From assembly GCA_007922195.1 (NCBI GenBank), contig ML682007.1:20140998-20204997 (forward strand): a stretch of 64,000 bases of DNA, written 5' to 3'. The position numbers were made by a program, and so were the translations under genes. Positions 34,881 to 45,497 of the stretch are shown in pieces. The stretch is from Podocnemis expansa. Lineage: Eukaryota; Chordata; Testudines; Podocnemididae. The notes under the pieces are model-generated. The model made no database searches. It was not told the DNA's origin and saw only the letters and a list, made by a program, of their open reading frames with translations. How positions within the stretch are numbered: the first letter of the stretch is position 1; each line of letters opens with the position of its first letter.

Positions 34881-37800
34881 TCAACATACACCTCGTCGCC
34901 TCAGACGCAGTGTTCCATTGCTTTTCCTAGAAGAAAATGAAAACAGAGAAATTAAAGACAAGCTTGATGTTACAAACTAAAATTTCGCAACGTCCCCAAA
35001 TAACACCACTTGTGAACTGAGCTGTCATGAGAATTTGTGGTTTTCTATTAGACTGAGAGAGGCACTTCTTGGCTATTTTCCCCTCACAGATTATAGCATG
35101 GATGCTCATGTGAGCTATTAAACCTCTTGGGCCTGTAAATTTGGATGGAAAAATCTTATGAGAGAAGGATTTCCTCTTATGATGTTGACCCAGAAATATT
35201 GCAAAACTTCGTTGCAGCATTTTTGTGCTTAGGATTCTGCACAAAGCCAGAGTGCCCAGAGTTGCATGAAAATTGAATACCCTATAATTTTTAATTAAAT
35301 ATGGAAACTTGAATGTCAAGTTTTGCACACAAATTGCAACACTCCATAAGTCACCCAATCCAGTTTGCCTATCTTTAGAGTTAACGAATGATGGAACAGA
35401 TCTAATATTTAATGCTTTTATCTTCTATTCAAGTTTTTCTAAAGCCCAAAAAACAATTTGTTCACTATCCATCTGAGATTGCCCAGGTTGCCACGTTGCT
35501 GGGAAATCAGTGCTAAATAAAAGACCACAGTATTTAGTCTGATGCTAATTTTCAGCAAGATGGCCACCATCAAACACTACACCCATGAATAAAATAAAGC
35601 TGTGCTATGCTATAGATCCTGATAGAGATAAGAGCTCCTAGCTACAAGAAATTTCTTTTTTTAGGAAAAATTATTCTCATTCCATGAGAAAACTTTTCTG
35701 CTGCTTTCAACACTATTCAAGTCGTCTTCCTCTGTAGCATGGGGCATGGCTCACCTGCTGGTGAATTCCCTGTATCTTAAAGTCTTTAAATCATGAGTTG
35801 AGGAGTTTACTAACTCAGTCATAGGTCAGAGGCTTATTGCTGGAGTGGGTAGGTGAGGCTTTGAGGCCCACATTGTGCAGGAGGTCAGAATATATCAGTG
35901 GTTCCCAACATTTTCTCTGCTGTGGCACACCTTGCTTCCTTTAATTAAGTCAAGGCACACCACCATATAGTTGCCAAATGAACTCATGAATATTCATGAA
36001 CCAATTAGCCAATCCAGAGCTCTTTGAGTAGTTTTTCAAAAAATTTTGTGGCACACCTGCTCAGACCTGATGGCACACCTGTGTGCCATGGCACACTGGT
36101 TGGGAAACACTGGACTAGATGATCATATTTGTCCATTCTGACCTTAGAAACTATGGGTGTGTCTACACTGGAGCTCTGTTAAGTTGATTTAACAAGGTCA
36201 ACTTTAAGTCAACTTAAAGTCAACCTTGTTAAGTCAGCTTACAGTGTCCACACTGAAAACTCCTGTCAACTGCCTGCATCTACATTAGCGAGTGCTAGGT
36301 CGACCCTTCTTGGTGGCCAGGAGCTCTGGGAGAGGGCCTGAAGGCCAATTAAGTTGATTTATGGGTTATTCCCCATCTACACTGGCTTAAGTGGACTTAA
36401 TAAGGTCAATTTAATTGTTAAGTTGACCTTAAGAAGTGGTGTTATTAAGTCGACATAAGGAAGCACTTAAGCTTCCTTAAGTCGACCTAAGGCTCCAGTG
36501 TAGACATACCCTATGAGTCTATGAATTAGGTTTGGTTCCAGATTTCTCATTAGCAAACACCACATTTTGGACCCGTAACTCTGTGGTCTCCTCTTCTGAC
36601 TGTCTAGTTTCTAATCTCTTCTGAGATAGGAAGCTTTCTACAGACATCTAGTGATGAGTATTTGAATAAATTTGGCCTCATTACTGGGAAAAATGCTATA
36701 GAAGCTAACCAAGCAGGCAAACAGACACAAATTCTGAACATGGGAGGAACCCTATAAGGATAATAAGATTTATAAAAGAAACAAATCAACCAATTCAATG
36801 CCTGAGGAGCACTTGTTTCTGTACTTACATGACTGCCTCACAAAAGGAACACTTGTTTATATAGGTTTTGCCATCAGAACCACAATGAGGTTCATAGACC
36901 TTTGCACAGTAGGTCACGCTACCTCCCCGTCCATTCTGAAATTCACTGCAGTCAACCTATGAAAAACAGCATTTATTTCAAATTCCTTTTGTCATTTATT
37001 TCACCTACAGTTGCAATGGTAATAGACTTGTTTTTTACCTCAGTCTTCACAGGCAGGGTCAGCTCCCAGGCTGCTACACTGAGTAACACAGAATGGAGAA
37101 AATGAGAGCAGCCCTAGATGATGAAAGATCAGGTTAGGGACTACTTGGAGAAGTTGGATGTGCACAAGTCTATGGGGCCAGAAGAACTGCATCCAAGGGT
37201 ACTGAAGGAGTTGGCCAATGTGATTGCAGAACCGCTAGCCATTATCTTTGAAAACTCGTGGCAAATGAGGGACGTCCCAGAGGATTGGAAAAAGGCAAAT
37301 ATATTACTCGTCTTCAAGAACGGGAAAAAGGAGAACCTGGGGAACTACAAACCAATCAGCCTCACCTCAGTCCCTGGAAAGATCATGAAGCAGGTCCTCA
37401 AGAATCAATTCCGAGACACTTGCAAGGCTGTGTTCACACACACGGGTTTATTTCGATATGGTTGTTTTGAAACAACTTGTATCGAAATAACATCTTATTT
37501 CGAAATAACTTAATTCGAATTAACAGTTTGTTAATTCAAATTAAGGAAAGTAGCTCAAAGTGAAATAGCAGGTTCAGGCAACAGTTATTTCGAAACAAGT
37601 CACTGTTGTTTCGAAACAACATGTTCGCACGGCGTTGTTTTGAAACAATCATTTCGAAACAACGTTGTTTCGTCCCCACATGGGGTTTAACTTGTTTCAA
37701 AACAACCGTGCATCGTGTGAACAGCCTAAATCTTATTTTGAAACAACCTCTGTTGTTTCGAAATAAGAGGGCTTTGTGAACACAGCCTTGGAGGAAAATA

Positions 37801-40800
37801 GAGTGATCAAGAACAGTCAGCACGGCTTCACCAAGGGCAAATCATGCTTGACCAACCCGATTGCCTTCTGTGATTGGATGTGTGGATGTGGGAATAGCTG
37901 TCGTTGTGATATACCTTGACTTTAGCAAAGATTTTGATATGGTTTCCCACAGCATTCTTGTCAGCAAGTTAAGGAGGTATGTTTGGATGAATGGACCATG
38001 AGGTGGATAGAAAGCTGGCTAGATCATCGGGTTCAGCAGGTAGGGATCAATGGCTCAGTGTCCAGTTGGCAACCAGTAACTAGTGGAGTGCCCCAGGGGT
38101 CAGTCCTGGAGCTGGTTCTGTTCAACATCTCCATTAATGATCTGGCTGATGGGACAGATTGCATGCTCAGTAAATTCGTGGACAACATCAAGCTGGGGGG
38201 ACTGGTAAACACACCGGAGGATAGGGATACGATTCAGGGAGACTTAGACAAATTGGAGCAGTGGGCCAAATGAAATCACATGAGGTTCGACAAGGACAAG
38301 TGCAAAGTCCTACACTTAGGACATAAAAATCCTATGTACTGCTGCAGGCTAGGGACCGATCAGCTAAGTAGCAGCGCTGTAGGACCTGAGGGTTATGGTG
38401 GCTGGGAAGCTGGAAATAAGTCAACAATGTGCTCTTGTTGCCAAAAAGGCCAATGACATATTGGGCTGCAACTGCAGGTGTGCAGCCAGCAGATCAAGGG
38501 ATGTAATTATTCCCCTCTATTTGGGGCACATGACTTACGAGGAGATGCTGAAGGAACTAGGCTTATTTAGTCTGCAGAAGAGAAGATCGAGGGGGGATTT
38601 GATAGCAACTTTCAACTACTTGAAGGGTTGCTCCAAAGAGGATGGAGCTAGGCTGTTCTCAGTCGTAACAGAGGCCAGAACAAGGAGCAATGGTTTCAAG
38701 ATGCAGGTGGGGCAGTTGAGGTTGGATATTAGGAAATACTTTCTCACTAAGAGAGTGGTGAAGTATTGGAATGTGTTACCTAGGCAGGTGGTGGAACCTC
38801 CATCTTTGGAAACATTTAAGGCCTCGTTAGACAAAACTGTGACCTCAAACCCTATAATTCTATGACTCTCTGAGCTGGATTTTCAAGTGGTGTGAATCAG
38901 CACAGTCAATGAAGTTACCCCCATTACACTGACTGAAGATCTGCCTCTCAGTCTACCATGAGTATTAAAACAATGGACAAAAAACAATTTTTTCTACTGA
39001 GAAGTATCTGACACCACTGGAGCCACTGTATGACATCTTCTTCGGGTTTGCTATCCTTCTAAGCTAATCTATGTTGATGGGCATAGGGAGGGCTGTTGGG
39101 AGCAGAGCTGCTAGAGAAACGGGAACATGTTTATGAAAATTTCCAGGGAAAATTTATCCTTTTTAGTTTTGCTTTGAAAAAAAATTGAGTTATGAAAGTT
39201 TTTGACCAAGACTAGTTGCAAATCTCTCTTTATTGCGGGGAGTTCAGACCCTTGGTCATATTCTATAATCATTCAAAGGGTGATCATAGACTCTTTTATC
39301 CTTGAAAGTAGTAGTTTCTCATTCATTTTATAACTGTGAAAAGAAATGGCTACAGAAACTTGCAGGCAGGTCGTGTTCAGTTAGGATGCAGTTATTAACC
39401 GCAAAAAGAAACTGAGAAAAAAGAATTCCAACCTAAATCTACCTTACTCTTGCATCAGTTATATATCAGGACCTTAAATGAAGTTAACAAGGATTCACCT
39501 GTGATGCTGCAAGATCCTAGCTAATGCAGAAGATGCAGATGAAGGGTGAAATTCTGGCTGAATTGAAGTTAACATCACCACTCCTGTTGCTTTCCACCGC
39601 AGGGCCGGTATTTCACCCAAAGCTTTTGTATAGATACAGATACAGAGAAAGCACTCCCTAGAAAAGCCCCATATTTGTGATTTCTGGCTAGCTAGGGACT
39701 AAGAGGCAATTCCACCCAGCCTCCTGATGCCAGCCTACCTGTCACTGGTGGAGCAGAATGTCACTTCACAACAAGGCTAGCTGGGATTGGCTGTGGACCA
39801 TCTAATTAGTCCTGGGCCAGCTAGCTGAGATGGGGTGGGGGCTTTAATGTTCTTGGTGTCCTTTGTGATTGAGGGCTGTGAGGAGCTGGCTAAATATACC
39901 TGAATTCACAGTAGCCAGGCTGAGAAGTTCCAGCTGGCAACAGACCCCAGCGTGCGCACTAGAGACCAGAATTTGACAGCAGTCCAAACTCATCCTAGAC
40001 TAAAGCTGCAGCACCATTGCAAGGCCTGTACTCGCTTTGGGACCGAGACTGGGCACTTGCTGTTTGGACTCTCAGTCATTTTGGCAAGAGCATTGTTCTG
40101 TATATTCAGTGCTTGGGGACTGGGTACATTTTACTATTATTGGAGGGTGTGTTTCTGTGACTTCCTATAGCTGTTTCTCCTTTGAATCCTTCCCAGGACA
40201 ACCTACCGGCATTTCTCTGTTCAGATGAAATTTTTGTTTGCTGTTGAAAGCAGCGTTTGTTTGTGGGGTTTATTCATGTTTTATCAAAGAGGGATGGGGC
40301 ACCTTCAGCATGTGGCTTCAGATACGGGAGCCACTTAGCTGATGGGTTTTATACTCCTAAGTGCCTACATCACCTTTCAAAAAATGAGATTTAGTTTCCT
40401 AAATCCATTAGGCATAGCAATGCCTAGATAGCTTTCAGGCCCAGATTTTTAAAGCTATCAGTTTAACTTTATGGGAACCTTGTGTCTGAATCTGAAGGAT
40501 TTAATCTCTGAATCCTGTAGCATTTCTATATTCCAACCTTTCACATACCTCCCATTTCACTTCTTTTTGTGTTTTTTCTGTCACATATCCTGACTGTGCA
40601 ATCATGCCAAACCATTTTCCCTTGATCCAGTAATCAAGGGAGAGTGACTCACCTGACGCCTATCGCGACGGGCAGCAGCTGGAACAAAATCAGACACAAA
40701 AAATCAGATAAAGCAAAATGTTTGAAAACTATTCAGTTAAACACTCTGACAGACTCTCCAGCTCATAGGGGACACTTTGTGTCACTCTAGTCACACAGAG

Positions 40801-43800
40801 CAGCTGTAACCTGGAATTAACTTTAGCTAGTAAATATTACTGAAAAGTTTCCTGTGCTCATGGTCATTCATGAAATATTACCACCTTTTAAGCACTTCAT
40901 GACAGTGTTTAATTAACACAACAGGCTTATCAGGAGTTCCTGTAATTGCTAACAAATCTTATTTACTTTTGGATATTTGATATCTATGCCAGCATTTAGC
41001 ACAGCCTTTGCCTATGAGAGGAAATGAAATCTCTTTGGCTATGTCTACAATGGTAAATTAGTCCAGATTAATGAGGGTTAGTCCGGACTAATTTAACCCA
41101 TGGCCATGCTAAGCTTTCCCTAGTTTGAACTAAGAAATTTCTTAGTTCAAAGCAGGGAAAGCTTAGTTCAAACTGATAAGTACTGGCACTTAGTCTGAAC
41201 TTAGGTGCTTAGTTCAAACTTTAGTTTGAACTAGGTGCAATGTAGACCAGGACTAAGGTTTAGTTTGAACTTAAGAAGTTGGAACTAAGTCAGTTAGTTT
41301 GAACGAAGCATTAGTTTGAATTAGAACATGTGGTTAGTTTGAACTAATAGGCTTGCAGTTAGTTTGAATTAACCTGAGGTTAGTTTGAACTAATCTTGAA
41401 CCTCTTAGTTTGGACTAACAAGTCTGAACTAATTTGGGCAGATGTAGGCATAGCCCTTCTGTCAAGTGGAAGCATCAAAATAAGATTAAAGGCCAAGGAT
41501 TCAGTTTTGTGCTTAATGCTCAGTTCAGTGGCTATGTCCACACATACCTTTTAAAGCGAAACAACGGTTGTTGTTTTGATTTAAAAGTTGTCATGTCTGA
41601 ACAACGTTTTGTTATTTTGAAATGACAGGGCTTGTTATTTCAAAATAACAAACCTTATTTCAAAATAGTAAAACCCAGGCTGAAATCAAAATAGCTGTTA
41701 TTGCGAAACAGTTGTTTCAAAATAACGCCATTCGGACATGTTATTTTGAAATAACCATTATTTCGAATTAACACTTTTGCCCTTCTCCTTCCCAGGGTGC
41801 CTTCCTTTTTCTAGGTATTGGGTGGGGGCATGGCCCAGGGAGGGGGTCATGTTGCCACACCTCCCATGGTGCCCCTCTCCTCATTTGAAATAGCAAGTCC
41901 TATGTCCAGACTTGCCATTTTGATTTAAGGTTTTTGCTTATTTTGATTTAAGTTAATTCAAAATAACGATTTTATTTCAAATTAACTTATTTCAAAATAA
42001 GCATCTATGTGTGGACATAGCCATTGAGAATGGCTTAAATCCCACAGTAGGTTTAAGCAACTTGGGTTCCCTTCTACAAACTCATTTTGTGACCTTGTTT
42101 CAATGACTTAATCTTTCTAAGCCTTGATTTCCCCTCACTCTTGAGGTCTAATAAGGTCATTATTGAGGCTAATAGTGCTGTTTTTCTTTGATTCTTTATC
42201 TGTCTTGTCTATATAGACTACAAGTGCTTAGAAACAAGGCCTTTGTGGATGTCCAGCACTTTAGCACAATGGAACTCTGATCTCAGTTGGGTCCTCCAAG
42301 TGAAACTTTAATATAGCTAATAACTTTACACACACACACACAAAAAGTAGTGAGTCATGGAATAAGGCTCTCCTTTTTGATAATATGCAGGTTTCTTTCT
42401 GTAGTGGTGAAGATGATTTTAGGCATCTCCTGTAACAGTCATGGCTTCTAAAGGATAAAATGTCAAAGAGCTCTGTCTAAATCAATTTCACAAATTACAG
42501 TGTCACAGAATTAGTTGGGTGTGACCCAGATTTAATTAATACCCTTAGGTCTCTGTTGAAACTTTCTTCCCTAGCACAACCTATGATCAAATAAGATCAC
42601 TTACAACCTTGTATATAAGCAAAAGTTACACATAGACCTTGTGTCAGATTTCAGTCTCTTGTACACCACCAATTCCCATAAAACTCAATCTATGTTTGCA
42701 TCATCCTGGAACTGGATCAGATTCAGGCCACCTCTCCCTAAAAGGCAAAATATTATGAGTTTTATTAACTGCTTAGTGTCAACTGCATACTTGGCTGTGA
42801 TATAAACCAAAAGATGAGAGTAGTGTCACAGAATCCTTGCAATCTAAGACAAGGCATACTGTGAAATCCAGAAGAGAGAATATATGTTTTCTTAAAATAC
42901 CAATAGTAAATTTATTAGAATTGGCAAAAACAACAGTGGGAACAGTTTTCTGTCAGAAGCCAATGTTATGTCATAATCAAAAAGTTTCAGCAGAAAAGGT
43001 CAATATAATTGAAAATCAAAATGGAATATTTCATTCTGATTTATGGGCTTATTTCAACTTCTATATTATTTCTATAAAATGTTAGCTAGAATACTGTATT
43101 ATATTGTACTCAATATTTGTGGTCTAATGTTTCAACAATCTCAGAATGAAATATACAGTCATTTTGAGGTTTCCAAAATGAAAAAGTTCAGAATTTCCAG
43201 GAGTGGGTGGGGGCAAAGGGAATTGGAAATGTTGACTTTTGTTCCAATTTGGGACAAAAATAAATTTTGAAGTGATGGAATTTTCTATGGTACGGCCCAG
43301 CTCTCTATTTTACCTTACCGTAGCCTGGAGTCGCCTGGTCTCTCAGAGCTATCTTGAACCATTAGAAGATTCCATGGTTCAAACTCACACTGCTCAACTC
43401 ACCTCTGAAACACAGGACAGGGCATATCTCTGGGTTTGTACCACCAACCAGGAACACGTTCCCTTTGCTCAAACTAATTAAAGATGCTGAGCTGTTGCTC
43501 ATTAAGTGATGTGGTTCACTTGTCAGGGTGACTTCCTTGCAATATCTAAACATAACCACTTGGCCAGATTCCACCACTCTGTCCCTCTCCATGGAAAGAG
43601 AATAAACCACTGCACCAAAATGTAGAAGAAGGAACTTCCCAGAATGGTATATCCATCTGTCACATAAGGCCGCCTCTCTTCTTTCTGCCAGGAAACTGAG
43701 TTGGGTTGACTACTTCAGTGTTTGTCAGCCTTTTTGGTATCAGGGAGAGGTTTCCTATATTTTGTGAAGGAGATCTCAAGTACCGGTGCTGATCCATGGA

Positions 43801-44324
43801 CCAGTAATTGAAAAACACTGGACTACATCATTCAGTGAACAAGACACTAAGCCACCCCTAGCTTCTCCAGCATTTTAGAAAATACAGCTAGTCCTCACTT
43901 AGTGACCTACTCGTTTAGTGACCCCTCAGAGTTATGACCGGCTCTCTGATGAGTTGGTATTATGGCGATGTACGAGAACTCACATCAACTCTCTCAGATT
44001 ACCTATATTTACAGTACACTATGCAAACTAAGTTCAGTACATTAGAGCTTAAAACATTTAAAATATATATTAAAAATGTTATAAATGATGCAAAGGTGAC
44101 ATTAAAACTATCTACCGATGGTTGAAAAACCCACTACCAGTAAAGTACATTATGCCTGAAATACCGGTAAGGGCTGCTCCTCGTTTAGTGACCAATTCGT
44201 TTATCAACCGGGTTTCAGGAACGGAACCCGGTCACTAAGTGAGGACTACCTGTACGAAAAGTTACTCACCAGAGAAGCAGAAAAATGCCAGCATGAGGAG
44301 CAAAATAACTTCCGTCTTCTTCAT
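34881..44324 (-). CDS. Kazal serine protease inhibitor gene C (ovomucoid-like SPINK)
   Basis: Complete four-exon gene, 84 codons. Minus-strand exons: 44270-44324 (signal [18 protein letters not shown], context gctccaccATG), 40653-40678 (26 bp, AAARRDRRQ), 36829-36956 (128 bp) and 34881-34926 (46 bp, stop TGA). Splice sites are standard and phases run 1, 0, 2. The domain starts [12 protein letters not shown], continues [20 protein letters not shown] and SFCEAV, and ends [13 protein letters not shown]. Spacing is C1-x13-C2-x7-C3-x10-C4-x2-C5-x17-C6, classical Kazal. P1 is Lys, so trypsin-like targets are predicted. VDCSE and SNGTL are strongly reminiscent of ovomucoid domains. The product should be secreted; the Arg-rich stretch after the signal may be removed or add charge. 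Introns are swollen by repeats: a CR1 with nested MITE in intron 2, and two MITEs, a hAT and a mariner-type element in intron 1; a further MITE and a hAT lie in intron 3. Paralogue of gene A by exon sizes and sequence. Confidence 0.93.
35896..36112. mobile_element. hAT-type MITE
   Basis: Starts cagtggttcccaacatttt and ends tggttgggaaacactg, inverted ends. Flanks gaatatat (35888-35895) and gactagat (36113-36120) match at 6 of 8. In intron 3 of Kazal gene C. Confidence 0.75.
36155..36511. mobile_element. Palindromic MITE, ttaagtcgactt type, copy 3
   Basis: Termini gggtgtgtctacactggagc and gctccagtgtagacatacc are inverted over about 20 bp, with tat duplicated on both sides. The interior holds aagtcaacttaaagtcaacc and related words. 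In intron 3 of Kazal gene C. Confidence 0.85.
37014..38866 (+). mobile_element. 5'-truncated CR1 LINE, interrupted by a MITE
   Basis: Reverse-transcriptase part of a CR1 LINE. It starts near [10 protein letters not shown], continues through [35 protein letters not shown] and [15 protein letters not shown], is broken at 37433-37787 by a MITE, then resumes with [30 protein letters not shown] and SGVPQGSVL. The catalytic FADD-type box reads FVDN at about 38174. The C-terminal region (38395-38865) ends near the CR1 3' end aaccctataattctatga. A frame break near 37880 and a stop at 38271-38273 show it is dead. Inserted in intron 2 of Kazal gene C, antisense to it. Confidence 0.93.
37433..37787. mobile_element. 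Palindromic MITE, tttcgaaataac type, copy 2, inside CR1
   Basis: Termini ggctgtgttcacaca and tttgtgaacacagcc are inverted. The interior is runs of ttgtttcgaaacaac. Because it interrupts a CR1 coding frame, the empty site can be read: gacacttg joins to gaggaaaatag, and ttg is present on both sides (37430-37432 and 37788-37790), giving a 3-bp target duplication. Confidence 0.9.
41037..41455. mobile_element. Palindromic MITE, agttcgaactaa type, copy 3
   Basis: Starts ggctatgtctacaatgg and ends cagatgtaggcatagcc. Repeated ttagtttgaacta and ttagttcaaact words inside. Flanks ttt and ctt differ at one base. In intron 1 of Kazal gene C. Confidence 0.8.
41530..42022. mobile_element. Palindromic MITE, tttcgaaataac type, copy 3
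   Basis: Starts ggctatgtccacacat and ends atgtgtggacatagcc. The arms are ttattttgaaataac variants; the centre (about 41785-41880) reads cttcccagggtgcctt and is related to the centre of the copy at 17478-18184. Lies 74 bp from the preceding MITE, in intron 1 of Kazal gene C. Confidence 0.85.
43716..43820. mobile_element. Short hAT-type MITE
   Basis: Ends cagtgtttgtcagcc and attgaaaaacactg, flanked by gactactt (43708-43715) and gactacat (43821-43828), an 8-bp duplication with one mismatch. Confidence 0.8.
43885..44252. mobile_element. Tc1/mariner-type MITE next to Kazal gene C exon 1
   Basis: Termini cagctagtcctcacttagtg and cactaagtgaggactacctg are inverted with TA on both sides (43883-43884 and 44253-44254). 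The end lies 17 bp into intron 1 of gene C. No transposase frame. Confidence 0.85.
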
Positions 44325-44396
44325 GGTGGAGCTGGGTGTCCGGCCTCTTTCACACCTACCAGAGCTGTGCCAACTAAATCTCCTTCACAGAGCTTA

Positions 44397-44406
44397 CATA
44401 TATATG
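44397..44406 (-). promoter_or_regulatory. TATA-like element of Kazal gene C
   Basis: catatatatg about 75-80 bp upstream of the ATG at 44324, near an aagctctgtg string also seen (as acagagct) near the gene A element. Motif and spacing evidence only. Confidence 0.5.
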
Positions 44407-44596
44407 TAGCAACCACCTGGGCTGTCAAATTACCCTGACATGGTAATTGGCATGAGGAGAGAGAAGCTTTCGTCTGCTGGGTAGCAGCAGTTTGTAAGCA
44501 ATATCTCACCTCTTCTCAATGTGTTTACCCTATTCTTACACAAATCATGGGAAATGGAGCATAGATCTTACTGATAAGGCAGACACCTTAGACAAT

Positions 44597-44821
44597 AAGC
44601 AGTTGTGTGGCACTTTAAGACTAACAGATTTATTTTTTGCATGAGCTTTCGTGGGAGAAGATCCCACTTCCTCAGATGCTTNNNNNNNNNNAAGCATCTG
44701 AGGAAGTGGGATCTTCTCCCACGAAAGCTCATGCAAAAAATAAATCTGTTAGTCTTAAAGTGCCACACAACTGCTTGTTGGTTTTTTACTGGACTAGACT
44801 AACATGGCTATCCCTTTGGAA
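44597..44821. mobile_element. Inverted twin-tailed PLE insertion around an assembly gap
   Basis: Exact 12-bp flanks accttagacaat at 44585-44596 and 44822-44833. The left arm (44597-44681) is a minus-strand PLE tail, the right arm (44692-44821) a plus-strand tail; they are near-perfect reverse complements for about 85 bp, and the right arm adds gactagactaacatggctat. Ten Ns (44682-44691) sit exactly at the centre. About 190 bp upstream of the gene C TATA element. Confidence 0.9.
44682..44691. other. Assembly gap of 10 N
   Basis: Ten Ns at the centre of the inverted PLE arms. True length unknown; a palindrome is hard to sequence through, so hidden sequence or a false junction are both possible. 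Confidence 0.99.
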
Positions 44822-45346
44822 ACCTTAGACAATCTCCATTTCCCAACTGACCACTATTTCTAGCAGAGGTTTTAAAGCAGTGACTCAATAGAGGGATTAT
44901 TGGTGGCTGCTAGTGCTTTATTGACGCCCATGGGTGTGCACAAGTCCCTGAGGGGCGGATTTACAATAAACAAACTAGCTCCCATTGGACATGTACAAGA
45001 TGATTCACACCAAGAAAGTTAAATTATTATTATTAACTTAAATTGTTTGGTGTCTCCAAATTTGACAAATGAGAAGCTGTGACAGAGATGATGAAATGTA
45101 GCCTTTTTATTGGCTTGTGACTGTCATTAGTTCCATTTCTGGAGTTTGGGAAGCTTGGTATTTTGTCCAAATACTGCAAATGTCTACAAACAGACATTTG
45201 AGTTCTGAGCAGCTGTTTGGTTTGACCTTGTTCACATTGCTTGTTATCCACTCTTTAGGAATGTTTCCATGGCTGTTTCAGAAAAGACTGGTTTGTGTTT
45301 ATATATTGCCTGGAAACAAGAGCATCACAGAAACACCGTTCTGTAA

Positions 45347-45484
45347 AATGAACAAAAAGTCTGATGGCACGTAAAAGACGAACAAATTTATTTACTGCAT
45401 GAGCTTTCATTTGCTAGTGTTTTAAGTGCCACCAGACTCGTTTGCTTTGCTGAACTAGACTACTATGGCTACCCCTTTGGAACT
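45347..45484. mobile_element. Inverted twin-tailed PLE insertion with 13-bp target duplication
   Basis: Flanks caccgttctgtaa (45334-45346) and caccattctgtaa (45485-45497) differ at one base. The left arm carries agtctgatggcacgt and ctgcatgagctttcat in minus sense; the right arm carries gtgccaccagactcg and ctgaactagactactatgg in plus sense. Same layout as 44597-44821 but older and complete. Confidence 0.87.
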
Positions 45485-45497
45485 CACCATTCTGTAA

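Noticed and set aside
44545..44828. Mirror-image open frames across the N gap
   Set aside because: They are the inverted PLE tail arms read on both strands, not a gene.
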